64,000 bases of DNA. Origin: Flavobacterium sp. (GTDB lineage: Bacteria > Bacteroidota > Bacteroidia > Flavobacteriales > Flavobacteriaceae). The position numbers were made by a program, and so were the translations under genes. The stretch is taken from positions 46,265 to 110,264 of the forward strand of contig NZ_JAQVCH010000006.1 of the NCBI RefSeq assembly GCF_028689845.1, in the 5' to 3' direction. The notes beneath the pieces were generated by a model that saw only the letters and a list, made by a program, of their open reading frames with translations, was not told the origin of the DNA and did not search any database. Positions 15,925 to 25,930 of the stretch are shown here, piece after piece (position 1 is the first letter of the stretch; each line of letters opens with the position of its first letter).

Positions 15925-16102
15925 TTTTGACAATACGTTATCGTTGAAGATTGGCACTGCAGGCGGGACTTTGTTAAGCATGGCTCCGAATATTGCCTCT
16001 GTTGATATCTTGCGAACGATTATTCTGGCCATTATTGGTGCAATTGTTAGTTTTTTTGTAACCTTGCTACTGAAATGGATGACAAAATCTAAAGAAAAAT
16101 AA
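15917..16102 (+). CDS. Small membrane protein, holin-like partner
   Basis: A 61-residue protein starting MANFDNTLSL, with a weakly hydrophobic segment and one strong transmembrane segment (ILAIIGAIVSFFVTLLLKW) ending in a basic tail (KSKEK). I chose the ATG at 15917, which overlaps the stop of the previous gene by 8 nt and suggests coupled translation. An upstream ATG in the same frame would put a lysine-rich stretch inside the preceding gene. Together with its neighbour it could be a holin/antiholin pair. Confidence 0.6.
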   Translation: MANFDNTLSLKIGTAGGTLLSMAPNIASVDILRTIILAIIGAIVSFFVTLLLKWMTKSKEK

Positions 16103-16253
16103 ATTTGGTTTTGATTGGTAACCTTTACCGAATTATGAGAAAGCCTAGTCGTATAGCATCGGTTTTTTTGTTTTATAAAGTGTGATTTTGTAAAAATTTT
16201 CGTCTCAGTTTACTTTAAAAAAAAATAGTTTTATGAACTAAAATAGCAATTCG

Positions 16254-17495
16254 TTATTTCTTTTCGGCTGTTAAGCGTACAATTTCTACAATTACTTCTA
16301 CTGCTTTTTGCATACTTTCTACGGGAACATATTCATATTTTCCGTGAAAATTATGACCACCAGCAAAAATATTCGGACAAGGCAAACCTTTGTAAGACAA
16401 TTGACAACCATCGGTTCCTCCACGAATGGGTTTAATAATTGGTTTGATGTCTAAGTTTTTCATGGCTTGTTCTGCAATTTCAACAATATGAAAAACGGGC
16501 TTTACCTTTTCTTTCATATTATAATATTGATCTTTCATTTCAATAAGGGCAATATCTTCACCAAATTGTTTTTGATATTTTTTATTGAATTTTGCCGTTA
16601 AATCATGTAAAAAATCTTTTCTTTTTGCAAATAATTTTTTGTTGTGATCACGAACAATTAAGGAAACTGTACTTTCTTCTATACTTCCCGTTATTCCCGT
16701 TACATGAAAAAAGCCTTCATAGCCTTTGGTAAGTTCGGGCACTTCTTTTTTAGGTAACTTCGAAATAAATTTAGCTGCTAAAAGCATAGAATTTATCATT
16801 TTTCCTTTAGCATAGCCAGGATGAACGCTTTTTCCTTTAAACGTTATTTTGGCACCAGCCGCATTGAAATTTTCATATTCTAATTCGCCAATTTGACTGC
16901 CATCCATTGTATATGCCCAATCTGCACCAAATTTTTCAACATCAAAATGATGAGCTCCACGACCAATTTCTTCATCAGGAGTAAAACCTACTCGAATTTT
17001 TCCGTGTTTAATTTCAGGATGTTGAATTAAATATTCCATTGCAGTGACAATCTCCGTAATTCCTGCTTTGTCATCGGCACCCAATAAAGTGGTTCCGTCT
17101 GTAGTTATCAGTGTTTGTCCTTTATATTGAAGTAAATCTTTAAAATAATGAGGAGATAAAATAATATTTTCTGCTGCGTTCAACACAATATCATTTCCGT
17201 CATAATTTTCAATAATTTGCGGTTTCACATTTGCACCAGTAAAATCGGGCGTTGTATCATAATGCGATACAAATCCAACCACAGGAACCTCATGTTCCAC
17301 ATTACTTGCTAAGGTCGCCATAACGTAACCATTTTTGTCAATGGTAACGTCTTCCATACCAATTGATTTGAGTTCTTTCACTAAGTTTTTGGCTAAAACC
17401 AGTTGTTTTTTTGAACTTGGCGTCGTATCAGAATTTGGATCTGATTCGGTATCAATGGTCACATAACTAATAAATCGGTCAATAATATGTTGCAT
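16254..17495 (-). CDS. pepT: Peptidase T (tripeptide aminopeptidase)
   Basis: A 413-residue M20B zinc peptidase of normal length. Metal and catalytic motifs are SHYDTTPDF (first His/Asp), [14 protein letters not shown] (bridging Asp), [13 protein letters not shown] (catalytic Glu pair), and C-terminal [15 protein letters not shown] (last His). [14 protein letters not shown] contributes to substrate binding. It removes N-terminal residues from tripeptides in the cytoplasm. It begins 11 bp after the small membrane-protein gene and is probably the last gene of the ald transcript. Confidence 0.95.
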   Translation of the reverse strand: MQHIIDRFISYVTIDTESDPNSDTTPSSKKQLVLAKNLVKELKSIGMEDVTIDKNGYVMATLASNVEHEVPVVGFVSHYDTTPDFTGANVKPQIIENYDGNDIVLNAAENIILSPHYFKDLLQYKGQTLITTDGTTLLGADDKAGITEIVTAMEYLIQHPEIKHGKIRVGFTPDEEIGRGAHHFDVEKFGADWAYTMDGSQIGELEYENFNAAGAKITFKGKSVHPGYAKGKMINSMLLAAKFISKLPKKEVPELTKGYEGFFHVTGITGSIEESTVSLIVRDHNKKLFAKRKDFLHDLTAKFNKKYQKQFGEDIALIEMKDQYYNMKEKVKPVFHIVEIAEQAMKNLDIKPIIKPIRGGTDGCQLSYKGLPCPNIFAGGHNFHGKYEYVPVESMQKAVEVIVEIVRLTAEKK

Positions 17496-17506
17496 AATGT
17501 TGTGTT

Positions 17507-17890
17507 TTATTTGATAATATTTTTCAAGACTACTTTTGATTGGTAATTTAAAACTTCTAGCGTTATTGGGATTTGTTTTTCAGTTTTTCCTTCGATAATA
17601 TATAATTTTGCACCACCTTCTTTGATATTACTTTTACCAAAATCAACATCGCCATAAAGCAAAGTATTTTTAATATCAATAGTATCTATCCATGTTTCTG
17701 CCAAAACTTCGGATGATTTTTCAGAATAATGAAAAGGCTTACTACGGATGTCTTTAAGCACACGACAATTTGGAAAATAGCAAAACGTAACGTCTCTCGC
17801 TTTTGCTTTTGCACCTAAAAAATAGATTAGAAAAATAACGCCAAGAAGCAATCCGAAAAGAAAAAAAGCAAAACGCTGATAGAACTTCAT
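17507..17890 (-). CDS. Conserved flavobacterial membrane-anchored protein
   Basis: A 127-residue protein with one N-terminal transmembrane segment ([20 protein letters not shown]) and a soluble domain that would face the periplasm. The domain contains [19 protein letters not shown], a WIDT..IKN..LYGDVDF segment and YIIEGKT; this resembles DUF4258 proteins, though I am not certain. The start is the ATG at 17890; the longer reading begins at a TTG. It lies between ald and pepT with short gaps (39 and 11 bp). Function unknown. Confidence 0.7.
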   Translation of the reverse strand: MKFYQRFAFFLFGLLLGVIFLIYFLGAKAKARDVTFCYFPNCRVLKDIRSKPFHYSEKSSEVLAETWIDTIDIKNTLLYGDVDFGKSNIKEGGAKLYIIEGKTEKQIPITLEVLNYQSKVVLKNIIK

Positions 17891-17929
17891 TTGAAAATGG
17901 TTTAACAACGCAAAAGTACGAACTTATCC

Positions 17930-19123
17930 CTAAAACACAATCAAATTAATGTCACTATTTGGCATATCAAACCAATCACCAATCGATTTATTGGTTAAAA
18001 TTCCATGATAAAAATAGATTCCATTTTTTAAACCACGATTACACCGAATAGCACTTTCAATTCCGCCATCTTCTGCGATTTGAATTAAATAGGGAGTCAA
18101 AATATTACTGATAGATAACGAAGCTGTTTTGGAATATCGCGATGGAATATTAGGGACGCAATAGTGAATTACATTATTTTTAATGAAAGTTGGTTTTTCA
18201 TGCGTGGTAATTTCTGAAGACTCAAAACAACCACCTGTATCGATGCTCACATCTACTATTACTGCCCCTTTTTTCATGTGTTCTACCATTGTTTCGGTCA
18301 CGATGATTGGGGTGCGATTTTGTCCACGAATCGCTCCAATGGCCACATCGCAACGTCGCAACGCTTTTAAAAGTGATTTTGGCTGAATGGTTGATGTAAA
18401 TATGGGTTGATTTAAGGTGTTTTGTAAACGACGTAATTTGGTAATGGAGTTATCAAAAACTTTGACACTCGCTCCTAAACCAATAGCAGTTTTTGCTGCA
18501 AATTCGCCCACGGTTCCAGCTCCAATAATCACTACTTCTGTTGGAGCTACACCGGTTATATTTCCAAAAAGCAGTCCTTTTCCATGCTCATTATTAATCA
18601 TTAATTCTGCTGCAATTAAGATGGAAGCTGTTCCTGCAATTTCGCTTAACGATTTGACAGCGGGGTAGGAGCCATCATCATCTTTTATAAATTCAAAAGC
18701 AAGAGCGGTAATTTTCTTTTTGGCTAATTTTTCAAAGTACTCTTTTTTTCGAGTTTTTAGTTGAATGGCAGAAATAATAACCGTATTGATATTAACCATT
18801 TCAATTTCTGCAGTAGTTAGCGGTTCAACTTTTAGAATCATCGGACAACCGAAAACTTTTTTAGGGTCTTGTGTAATTTCTGCCCCTGCATCACTGTACT
18901 CTTTATCGCTGTAACTGGCAGATTCACCAGCACCGGCTTCAATCAAAACACGATGACCGTGTGAAACCAATGAACTCACCGCATCTGGCGTCAAGCAAAT
19001 TCGACGTTCTTGAAAAGAAGTTTCTTTTGGAATGCCGATAAATAATTCACTTTTGTGACGGGCAATTTCAAGTTTTTCTTCTTGTGGAATCAATTGCTGT
19101 TTTGAAAAAGGAGATAAAGCCAT
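17930..19123 (-). CDS. ald: Alanine dehydrogenase
   Basis: A 397-residue member of the alanine dehydrogenase/PNT family. Visible motifs: GIPKETSFQERRICLTP near the N-terminus, GHRVLIEAGAG, and a Rossmann motif IIGAGTVGEFAAKTAIGLG in the middle, followed by GAIRGQNRTPIIV and the VDVSIDTGGCFE segment. It interconverts alanine and pyruvate plus ammonia with NAD. The protein has an N-terminal extension of about 30 residues compared with the shortest homologues. It lies downstream of tsaE in the same direction. Confidence 0.93.
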   Translation of the reverse strand: MALSPFSKQQLIPQEEKLEIARHKSELFIGIPKETSFQERRICLTPDAVSSLVSHGHRVLIEAGAGESASYSDKEYSDAGAEITQDPKKVFGCPMILKVEPLTTAEIEMVNINTVIISAIQLKTRKKEYFEKLAKKKITALAFEFIKDDDGSYPAVKSLSEIAGTASILIAAELMINNEHGKGLLFGNITGVAPTEVVIIGAGTVGEFAAKTAIGLGASVKVFDNSITKLRRLQNTLNQPIFTSTIQPKSLLKALRRCDVAIGAIRGQNRTPIIVTETMVEHMKKGAVIVDVSIDTGGCFESSEITTHEKPTFIKNNVIHYCVPNIPSRYSKTASLSISNILTPYLIQIAEDGGIESAIRCNRGLKNGIYFYHGILTNKSIGDWFDMPNSDINLIVF

Positions 19124-19232
19124 AACTAATACTGTACTAATAAGTGTCTAAATTAGCATAAATTTTGCAATTAAAATATTTTTTTTTCAGGAACAGCTTC
19201 TAATTGAAAAGAAATTTTTAAAAAAGAGTGAT

Positions 19233-19637
19233 TTAGCTGATTCGTATTTTTCGATTTCCGTTTTCAAGTACTTCTAAGGTAATAACGCTGTGGTTTTCAG
19301 GGATTAAGTTTGGAATTTTTTCTGCCCATTCTATAAAGCACCAATTGCCAGAATATAAATAGTCTTCTATTCCAAAATCAAATGCTTCTGATTCATTTTT
19401 TAGGCGATAGACGTCAAAATGATATACCAAACCGTCCTTTGCTTGGTATTCATTAACCAATGAAAAAGTCGGACTCGAAGTTGCTTTTTTCACTCCTAGA
19501 GCTTTTGCTAATGCTTTGATTAAAGTGGTTTTTCCCGCTCCCATTTCACCGTGAAACAAAATGACTTTTGCTAAATTTTGATTGAGGATTTGTTGAGCAA
19601 TGCTATCTATTTCATTTAAATTATAAATATATTCCAT
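19233..19637 (-). CDS. tsaE: tRNA threonylcarbamoyladenosine ATPase TsaE
   Basis: A 134-residue P-loop protein with FHGEMGAGKTTLIKALAK near 28-45, SSPTFSLVNEY (switch region) and an HFDVYRL Walker B-like segment, then CFIEWAEKIP. The size is usual for the family. TsaE powers the TsaBD complex that makes t6A37 on ANN-decoding tRNAs. It follows porX by 33 bp, and this order is common in flavobacteria. Confidence 0.95.
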   Translation of the reverse strand: MEYIYNLNEIDSIAQQILNQNLAKVILFHGEMGAGKTTLIKALAKALGVKKATSSPTFSLVNEYQAKDGLVYHFDVYRLKNESEAFDFGIEDYLYSGNWCFIEWAEKIPNLIPENHSVITLEVLENGNRKIRIS

Positions 19638-19670
19638 GAAAATGAATCAGTTAAAAACGATTTTAAAAAT

Positions 19671-21224
19671 TTATTTAGGATTAAAAACTAAAAAGGGAAT
19701 AATCATCTCTTCTAAAGAAATTCCGCCATGTTGATACGTATTTCGGTAGTAACTGACGTAGTGATTAAAATTATTTACATAAGCCAAAAACAAATCGCTT
19801 TTCGCAAAAATAAACGAACTACTCATGTTAATAGCAGGAAGTCCAATTTTTTTGGGGTCTTTAACGGCGTACACTTCTTTGTCTTCATAAGTCAGACTTC
19901 TCCCTGTTTTATACCGAAGGTTTAAACTCGTGTTTTTATCGCCAATTACTTTAGATGGATGTTTCACATTAATCGTTCCGTGGTCGGTTGTTAAAATTAA
20001 TTTGAAACCCATTTGTTGTGCCAGTTGAATCATCTCTAAGAGAGGCGAATTTTTAAACCAGCTCAAGGTCAAGGAGCGATAGGCTTTATCGTTTGAAGCC
20101 AATTCTTTCACCACTTCCATTTCTGTTTTAGCATGTGAAAGCATATCTACAAAATTGTAAACAATCGTTGTTAAGTCGTTGTTTTTTAATCCTTTAAAAT
20201 TGTCAACTAGTTTTTTTCCGTCTTTAAAATTGGTGATTTTATAATATTCACTTCTAATATTTAATCCCAAGCGTTTTAATTGAGCAGCTAAAAATTCTCC
20301 TTCATATAAGTTTTTTCCGCCTTCTTCGACATCATTTAACCAATATTGCGGAAATTGTTTTTCCATTTCTAACGGAGTTAAACCCGAAAAAATAGCGTTT
20401 CGAGCATATTGCGTTGCAGTGGGCAGCATCGCATAATACGCCATTTCTTTTTCAAGTTTATAGTGGTTATTCACTACACTTTCAAAGGCTTTCCATTGAT
20501 CATATCGCAAGTTATCAATCACTACAAATAGTATAGGTTTGTCTTTTTTGACTAATTCTGGAACGACATATTCTCGAAATAATTTGTGTGATAAAATGGG
20601 TTTTTCTGCTTTATCTTCAAACCATTTTTCGTAATTTTTTTCGATGAATTTTCCAAATTGCGAATTAGCTTCTGCTTTTTGAGATTCTAGAATAGAAATC
20701 AAACCTTGGTCTTCAATATTTTCTAGTTCAATTTCCCAAAAAATTAATTTTTTATAAAGTTCGGTCCAATCTTCAAAACTATTCACCATGGCCAAATCCA
20801 TTGCGATTTTTCGAAATTCCTTTTGATAATCTAAGGTTGTTTTTTCTGAAATCAATCGCGAGTGATCGAGGTTTTTCTTTAAAGCCAACAAAATCTGATT
20901 GGGATTGACCGGTTTAATCAAATAATCGGCAATTTTAGAGCCAATGGCCTCTTCCATGATTTGTTCTTCTTCACTTTTGGTAATCATGATAATTGGTACC
21001 GCTGACTTTTTTTCTTTCATTTCAGAAAGGGTTTCTAATCCGCTCATACCGGGCATATTTTCATCTAAAAAAACAATATCAAATTGATTTTCATCAAAAA
21101 TATCAATAGCATCTCGGCCATTATTACACGTGGTCACGGCATAGTTTTTATTTTCTAAAAAGATAATATGTGGTTTGAGCAAATCAATTTCATCATCTAC
21201 CCAAAGAATTTTTATTTTGTCCAT
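19671..21224 (-). CDS. porX: PorX-type response regulator with PglZ phosphatase domain
   Basis: A 517-residue protein. Residues 1-120 are a receiver domain (WVDDE at 8-12, phospho-acceptor Asp54 in VFLDENMPG, MITKSEE). A helical linker follows, then a PglZ/alkaline-phosphatase-like domain with FVVIDNLRYDQW, LPTATQYARNAIFSG and LILTTDHGTINVKHPS, which provide metal-binding Asp and His residues. PorX controls type IX secretion with PorY. That fits the T9SS-sorted protein at 29425-31890. It is divergent from the HD gene. Confidence 0.93.
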   Translation of the reverse strand: MDKIKILWVDDEIDLLKPHIIFLENKNYAVTTCNNGRDAIDIFDENQFDIVFLDENMPGMSGLETLSEMKEKKSAVPIIMITKSEEEQIMEEAIGSKIADYLIKPVNPNQILLALKKNLDHSRLISEKTTLDYQKEFRKIAMDLAMVNSFEDWTELYKKLIFWEIELENIEDQGLISILESQKAEANSQFGKFIEKNYEKWFEDKAEKPILSHKLFREYVVPELVKKDKPILFVVIDNLRYDQWKAFESVVNNHYKLEKEMAYYAMLPTATQYARNAIFSGLTPLEMEKQFPQYWLNDVEEGGKNLYEGEFLAAQLKRLGLNIRSEYYKITNFKDGKKLVDNFKGLKNNDLTTIVYNFVDMLSHAKTEMEVVKELASNDKAYRSLTLSWFKNSPLLEMIQLAQQMGFKLILTTDHGTINVKHPSKVIGDKNTSLNLRYKTGRSLTYEDKEVYAVKDPKKIGLPAINMSSSFIFAKSDLFLAYVNNFNHYVSYYRNTYQHGGISLEEMIIPFLVFNPK

Positions 21225-21305
21225 AAAATGGTTTGTTTATTTAAGGTGCAATTTAACACTTATCGAACGCTAGAAGTATTAAAGTTATTGTAAAATTTAA
21301 AGCTA

Positions 21306-21334
21306 TTGCCAAAGATTAAAATTCAGTATATTTG
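21306..21334 (+). promoter_or_regulatory. Promoter of the HD phosphohydrolase gene
   Basis: TTG at 21306-21308, an 18-nt spacer and TATATTTG at 21327-21334 match the Bacteroidota consensus. The GTG start at 21355 follows 20 nt later. Confidence 0.65.
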
Positions 21335-21354
21335 TTTTCTCAATTTTAATTTAC

Positions 21355-22590
21355 GTGAGTCAAACGAATAAACTTAAAATTTTTAACGATCCAATTTATG
21401 GATTCATTACTATTCCCAACGAATTAGTTTTTGATTTAATTCAGCATCCTTATTTTCAACGTTTACGGCGTATATCCCAAATGGGAATGGCTTATTTGGT
21501 TTATCCTGGTGCACATCATACTCGTTTTCATCATGCGTTAGGAGCCATGCATTTAATGCAAAAAGCGGTTGAAGTGCTTCGGTTTAAAGAAATTTCTATT
21601 TCTAAAGAAGAAGAAATGGCACTTTATATTGCCATTTTATTGCATGATATTGGACACGGACCTTTTTCGCACGCAATGGAAGAAAGTATCGTAGAAAAAG
21701 TGCATCATGAAGCTATTTCTTTATTGTTTATGAATCAATTAAACGATCAATTTGAAGGTCAATTGAGTTTAGCTATTCAGATTTTTAAAGGAGCGTATTC
21801 CCGTAAATTCATGTTGCAACTCATTTCTAGTCAATTGGATATGGATAGAATGGATTATCTAAAACGCGATAGTTTTTATTCTGGGGTAGCCGAAGGAAAT
21901 ATCAATTCCGAACGATTAATTCAGATGCTCAACGTGGTGGATGATACCTTAGTGATGGAAGAAAAAGCCATTTATTCTATTGAAAAATTTTTGATGGCCA
22001 GACGGCTAATGTATTGGCAAGCTTATTTGCATAAAACAAGTTTGGCAGCAGAACATATTTTAACGCGTACTTTGAAAAGAGCGAAAGAACTGACTCAAAA
22101 AGGAATGGTTTTACCCTGTAGTGAGTCGTTACAGTTTTTTTTACAACATAAAATAGAAGAAGAAGATTTTACGAACGAAAGTTTAGAAAAATTTGCTCAA
22201 CTTGATGATTTTGATATTATTTGTGCCTTAAAAGCATGGCAAAGTCAACCCGATTTTATTTTAAGTTCGCTTAGTAAAATGATTATCAATCGGGATTTGT
22301 TAAAGATAAAATTAAGCAATGAAAAGTTTGATAAAGAGTTGTTAAAGACCTATAAACAAGCGTTAACGGATATTTATCCGATTACTTTTGCTGAAGCCAG
22401 CTATTTTGTTTTTAAAGGAAAAATTAAAACCATCGGTTATAACAAAGAAATTGAACCCATCCGTATTTTAAAGAAAGATAAAACGGTAGAAGATGTGGTC
22501 GATTCATCAGATCAATTAAATTCAAGAGCCTTTTCTAAACCAGTAACGAAATACTACTGTTGTTTTCCGAAAGTACTCTTAGAAAAATAA
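21355..22590 (+). CDS. HD-domain phosphohydrolase
   Basis: A 411-residue protein starting at GTG. The HD site is visible as HHTRFHHALGAMHL near 50-63 and LLHDIGHGPFSHAME near 92-106, with a later SSQLDMDRMDYLKRDS carrying the last Asp. The layout matches the SAMHD1/dGTPase-like HD family, which hydrolyse phosphate esters or dNTPs; the substrate here cannot be told. It precedes lpxD by 34 bp in the same direction. A TATTTTTG at 22612-22619 lies only 5 nt before the lpxD ATG and may or may not be used. Confidence 0.88.
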   Translation: MSQTNKLKIFNDPIYGFITIPNELVFDLIQHPYFQRLRRISQMGMAYLVYPGAHHTRFHHALGAMHLMQKAVEVLRFKEISISKEEEMALYIAILLHDIGHGPFSHAMEESIVEKVHHEAISLLFMNQLNDQFEGQLSLAIQIFKGAYSRKFMLQLISSQLDMDRMDYLKRDSFYSGVAEGNINSERLIQMLNVVDDTLVMEEKAIYSIEKFLMARRLMYWQAYLHKTSLAAEHILTRTLKRAKELTQKGMVLPCSESLQFFLQHKIEEEDFTNESLEKFAQLDDFDIICALKAWQSQPDFILSSLSKMIINRDLLKIKLSNEKFDKELLKTYKQALTDIYPITFAEASYFVFKGKIKTIGYNKEIEPIRILKKDKTVEDVVDSSDQLNSRAFSKPVTKYYCCFPKVLLEK

Positions 22591-22624
22591 GTTTAAATAG
22601 TAGTTTTTTTATATTTTTGTCGGA

Positions 22625-23647
22625 ATGAAGTTTACTGCAACACAAATAGCAACCATATTAGAAGGCGAAGTCATTGGAAATCCCAATGTAGAAGTCTATA
22701 AACTATCTAAAATTGAAGAAGGGTCAATGGGCTCACTTACTTTTTTGGCCAATCCTAAGTATGTTAATTTTATTTATTCTACCAAGGCATCGCTCGTAAT
22801 AGTTAATAAATCATTTGAACCAGAATTTGAAGTGTCTGCTACGCTGATAAAAGTAGACGATGCTTATAAGTCTTTTTCAAAGTTATTAGAATACTACAAC
22901 CAAGTGAAATTGATGAAATCTGGAATTGAGCAACCATCTGTTATTTCAGAAGGCGTAACTTATGGTGAAGGCTTGTATTTAGGAAGTTTTTCTTATGTTG
23001 GAAAAAATGTAAAAATTGGTTCTAATGTAAAAATTTATCCCAATAGTTATATAGGCGATAATGTGATTATTGGCGACAATTGTGTCTTTTTTGCTGGAGT
23101 TAGAATCTATTCTGAAACAGAAATCGGAAATAATTGCACAATTCATTCCGGAACAATCATCGGTTCAGATGGATTCGGATTTGCACCAAAAGAGGATGGA
23201 ACATATGATAAAGTTCCGCAAATTGGAAATGTCATCATAGAAGAAAATGTCGAAATTGGTTCTTGTTCTACGATAGATCGAGCTACATTAGGCTCGACTA
23301 TCATCCGAAAAGGAGTGAAGTTAGATAATCAAATTCAAATTGCTCATAATGTTGAGATTGGTGAAAACACTGTGATTGCAGCACAAACGGGCATAGCAGG
23401 CTCTACTAAAATTGGAAAAAATTGTATGATTGGCGGACAAGTTGGCATTGTCGGACATTTAACCATAGGCGATGGTGTTCGCATTCAAGCCCAATCTGGA
23501 ATTGGAAAAAGTTTAAAAGATGGCGAAACCGTTCAAGGGTCTCCCGCTTATAATTATGGTGATTATAGTAAGTCCTATATTCACTTTAAGAATTTGCCGA
23601 AAATTGTGAATGAATTAGAAGATCTTAAAAAAACGATAATAAAATAA
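22625..23647 (+). CDS. lpxD: UDP-3-O-(3-hydroxyacyl)glucosamine N-acyltransferase
   Basis: A 340-residue LpxD. Residues 1-100 are the uridine-binding domain (ILEGEVIGNPNVEVYKLSKI, LTFLANPKY). Residues about 105-310 are hexapeptide repeats (IGxNVxI pattern) forming a left-handed beta-helix. The catalytic His lies in DNQIQIAHNVEIG. It adds the second acyl chain to lipid A precursor. It is 2 bp ahead of lpxC-fabZ and first of the lipid A cluster. Confidence 0.95.
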   Translation: MKFTATQIATILEGEVIGNPNVEVYKLSKIEEGSMGSLTFLANPKYVNFIYSTKASLVIVNKSFEPEFEVSATLIKVDDAYKSFSKLLEYYNQVKLMKSGIEQPSVISEGVTYGEGLYLGSFSYVGKNVKIGSNVKIYPNSYIGDNVIIGDNCVFFAGVRIYSETEIGNNCTIHSGTIIGSDGFGFAPKEDGTYDKVPQIGNVIIEENVEIGSCSTIDRATLGSTIIRKGVKLDNQIQIAHNVEIGENTVIAAQTGIAGSTKIGKNCMIGGQVGIVGHLTIGDGVRIQAQSGIGKSLKDGETVQGSPAYNYGDYSKSYIHFKNLPKIVNELEDLKKTIIK

Positions 23648-23649
23648 AC

Positions 23650-25047
23650 ATGGAAAAGTCGGTAAAACAAAAAACCATAAAAAATGAAATCACGTTAAAA
23701 GGGGTAGGTTTACATACGGGTCTTGAAGTGACCATGACGTTTAAACCAGCACCAATTAACAATGGCTTTAGTTTTGTTCGCGTAGATTTAGAAGGGCATC
23801 CTATTATTGAAGCCGATGCTACGTATGTTGTCAATACGCAAAGAGGAACGAATTTGGAAAAAAACGCCGTAAAAATTCAGACCTCAGAACACGTTTTAGC
23901 GGCTTGTGTAGGCTGTGATTTAGACAATGTTATTATTGAATTAAATGCTTCAGAACCACCAATTATGGATGGTTCCTCCAAATATTTTGTCGAAGCTTTA
24001 GAGCAAGCAGGAATTGTAGAACAAGATGCCGATAGAAAGGTTTATGTGGTAAAAGAAGTTATTTCCTATACCGATGAGGCGTCGGGAAGTGAAATTCTTA
24101 TCATGCCATGTGATTCTTATCAAGTAACTGCAATGGTTGATTTTGGTACGAAAGTACTAGGTACGCAAAATGCTACTTTAAAATCGATGTCCGAATTTAA
24201 AACAGAAATTGCCGATGCAAGAACATTCAGTTTTTTACATGAATTAGAATCTTTATTAAACAATGGTTTAATTAAAGGAGGCGATTTAAATAATGCAATT
24301 GTTTATGTGGACAAAGATATTTCTCCAGAAACAATGAATAATTTACGCGTTGCTTTTGGAAAAGACAAGATTTCTGTCAAACCAAATGGGATTTTAGACA
24401 ATTTAACCTTGCATTATCCAAATGAAGCAGCACGACACAAATTACTTGATGTGGTGGGCGATTTAGCTTTAGTCGGCACTAGAATTCAAGGAAAAGTTAT
24501 TGCTAACAAACCAGGGCATTTTGTGAATACACAATTTGCTAAAAAACTTTCAAAAATAATCAAGATAGAGCAACGGAATCAAGTCCCAACCTATGATTTA
24601 CATCAAGAACCATTGATGGATATTCATAAGATTATGGCTATGTTACCACATCGTCCACCTTTTTTATTAGTGGATAAAATTTTTGAGTTATCTGATAAAC
24701 ATGTAGTGGGATTAAAAAATGTAACAATGAATGAACCCTTTTTTATCGGACATTTTCCTGATGCTCCAGTAATGCCAGGTGTTTTAATCATTGAAGCCAT
24801 GGCTCAAACGGGTGGGATTTTGGTGTTGAGCACCGTTCCCGACCCAGAGAATTACTTGACTTATTTTATGAAAATTGATAATGTTAAATTCAAACAAAAA
24901 GTATTGCCAGGTGATACCTTACTATTTAAATGTGATTTAATTTCGCCAATTCGACGCGGAATTTGTCACATGCAAGCCAATGCCTATGCCAATGGTAAAT
25001 TAGTTGCGGAGGCAGAATTAATGGCACAAATTGCAAAAAAACAATAA
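23650..25047 (+). CDS. lpxC/fabZ: LpxC-FabZ fusion
   Basis: A 465-residue bifunctional protein typical of Bacteroidota. Residues 1-300 are LpxC (UDP-3-O-acyl-GlcNAc deacetylase): GVGLHTG, zinc His in SEHVLAACVGCDLDN, and HKLLDVVGDLAL with the second His and Asp. From about 310 the FabZ dehydratase begins (IMAMLPHRPPFLLVD), with catalytic His in HFPDAPVMPGV and Glu in IEAMAQTGG. The fusion joins the committed step of lipid A synthesis to fatty-acid elongation. No linker break or frameshift is seen. Confidence 0.96.
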   Translation: MEKSVKQKTIKNEITLKGVGLHTGLEVTMTFKPAPINNGFSFVRVDLEGHPIIEADATYVVNTQRGTNLEKNAVKIQTSEHVLAACVGCDLDNVIIELNASEPPIMDGSSKYFVEALEQAGIVEQDADRKVYVVKEVISYTDEASGSEILIMPCDSYQVTAMVDFGTKVLGTQNATLKSMSEFKTEIADARTFSFLHELESLLNNGLIKGGDLNNAIVYVDKDISPETMNNLRVAFGKDKISVKPNGILDNLTLHYPNEAARHKLLDVVGDLALVGTRIQGKVIANKPGHFVNTQFAKKLSKIIKIEQRNQVPTYDLHQEPLMDIHKIMAMLPHRPPFLLVDKIFELSDKHVVGLKNVTMNEPFFIGHFPDAPVMPGVLIIEAMAQTGGILVLSTVPDPENYLTYFMKIDNVKFKQKVLPGDTLLFKCDLISPIRRGICHMQANAYANGKLVAEAELMAQIAKKQ

Positions 25048-25121
25048 AAAGTATAAAAGAATAGGTGGTTGGTCGCAGGTAATTGAAATGCCTACAATCC
25101 ACAACCTAAAACCTAAACTAT

Positions 25122-25904
25122 ATGAATCAACCCTTAGCCTATGTTCACCCGGGAGCAAAAATCGCTCGAAATGTAGTTATCGATCCGTTTACAACCATTC
25201 ACAATAACGTAATTATTGGCGAAGGTACTTGGATTGGCTCTAATGTTACCATCATGGAAGGTGCCCGAATTGGAAAAAATTGTAATATTTTTCCAGGTGC
25301 GGTGATTTCAGCAGTACCACAAGATTTGAAATTTGGCGGTGAAGATTCGCTAGCGATTATCGGTGACAATACTACCATAAGAGAATGTGTAACTATTAAT
25401 AGAGGAACCGTTGCCTCTGGTCAAACCGTTATTGGCAATAATTGTCTAATCATGGCCACGGCACACGTCGCACACGATTGTCATATTGGTGACAATGTAA
25501 TTATTGTAAATGGCGTTCTTTTAGGAGGCCATGTTACTGTTGGTGATTTTGCGATTATTGGCGGACTGTCTGCGGTACATCAATTTATTAGCATTGGAGA
25601 CCACGCCATGATTTCTGGTGGTTCGCTATTGCGTAAAGATGTTCCTCCCTTTACAAAAGCGGCAAAAGAACCTTTGTCTTATGTCGGAATTAATTCGGTA
25701 GGCTTAAGAAGAAGAGGATTTTCTACCGATAAAATAAGAGAGATTCAAGAGATATATAGAATTTTATATCAAAAAAATTACAATACAACCCAAGCATTAG
25801 CTAAGATTGAAGGAGAAATGGAAGCCACGCCAGAACGAGATGAAATTTTAGATTTCATAAGAAATTCTTCCAGAGGAATCATGAAAGGGTATACAGGAGT
25901 TTAA
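25122..25904 (+). CDS. lpxA: UDP-N-acetylglucosamine acyltransferase
   Basis: A 260-residue LpxA of normal length. It has hexapeptide repeats from the N-terminus (VIDPFTTIHNNVIIGEG), the family segment PQDLKFGGE, catalytic His in TAHVAHDCHIGDN, and a C-terminal helical domain with NSVGLRRRGFS. It performs the first acyl transfer of lipid A synthesis. The 74-bp gap after lpxC-fabZ contains an AACCTAAAACCTAAAC run but no clear promoter. Confidence 0.96.
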   Translation: MNQPLAYVHPGAKIARNVVIDPFTTIHNNVIIGEGTWIGSNVTIMEGARIGKNCNIFPGAVISAVPQDLKFGGEDSLAIIGDNTTIRECVTINRGTVASGQTVIGNNCLIMATAHVAHDCHIGDNVIIVNGVLLGGHVTVGDFAIIGGLSAVHQFISIGDHAMISGGSLLRKDVPPFTKAAKEPLSYVGINSVGLRRRGFSTDKIREIQEIYRILYQKNYNTTQALAKIEGEMEATPERDEILDFIRNSSRGIMKGYTGV

Positions 25905-25930
25905 AAAATTAAAATAATAAAAATAAAATA

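Noticed and set aside
16103..16253. Terminator after the holin-like genes
   Set aside because: Only short ACCGA/TCGGT arms about 30 nt apart precede the T run; the stem is too weak to support a call.
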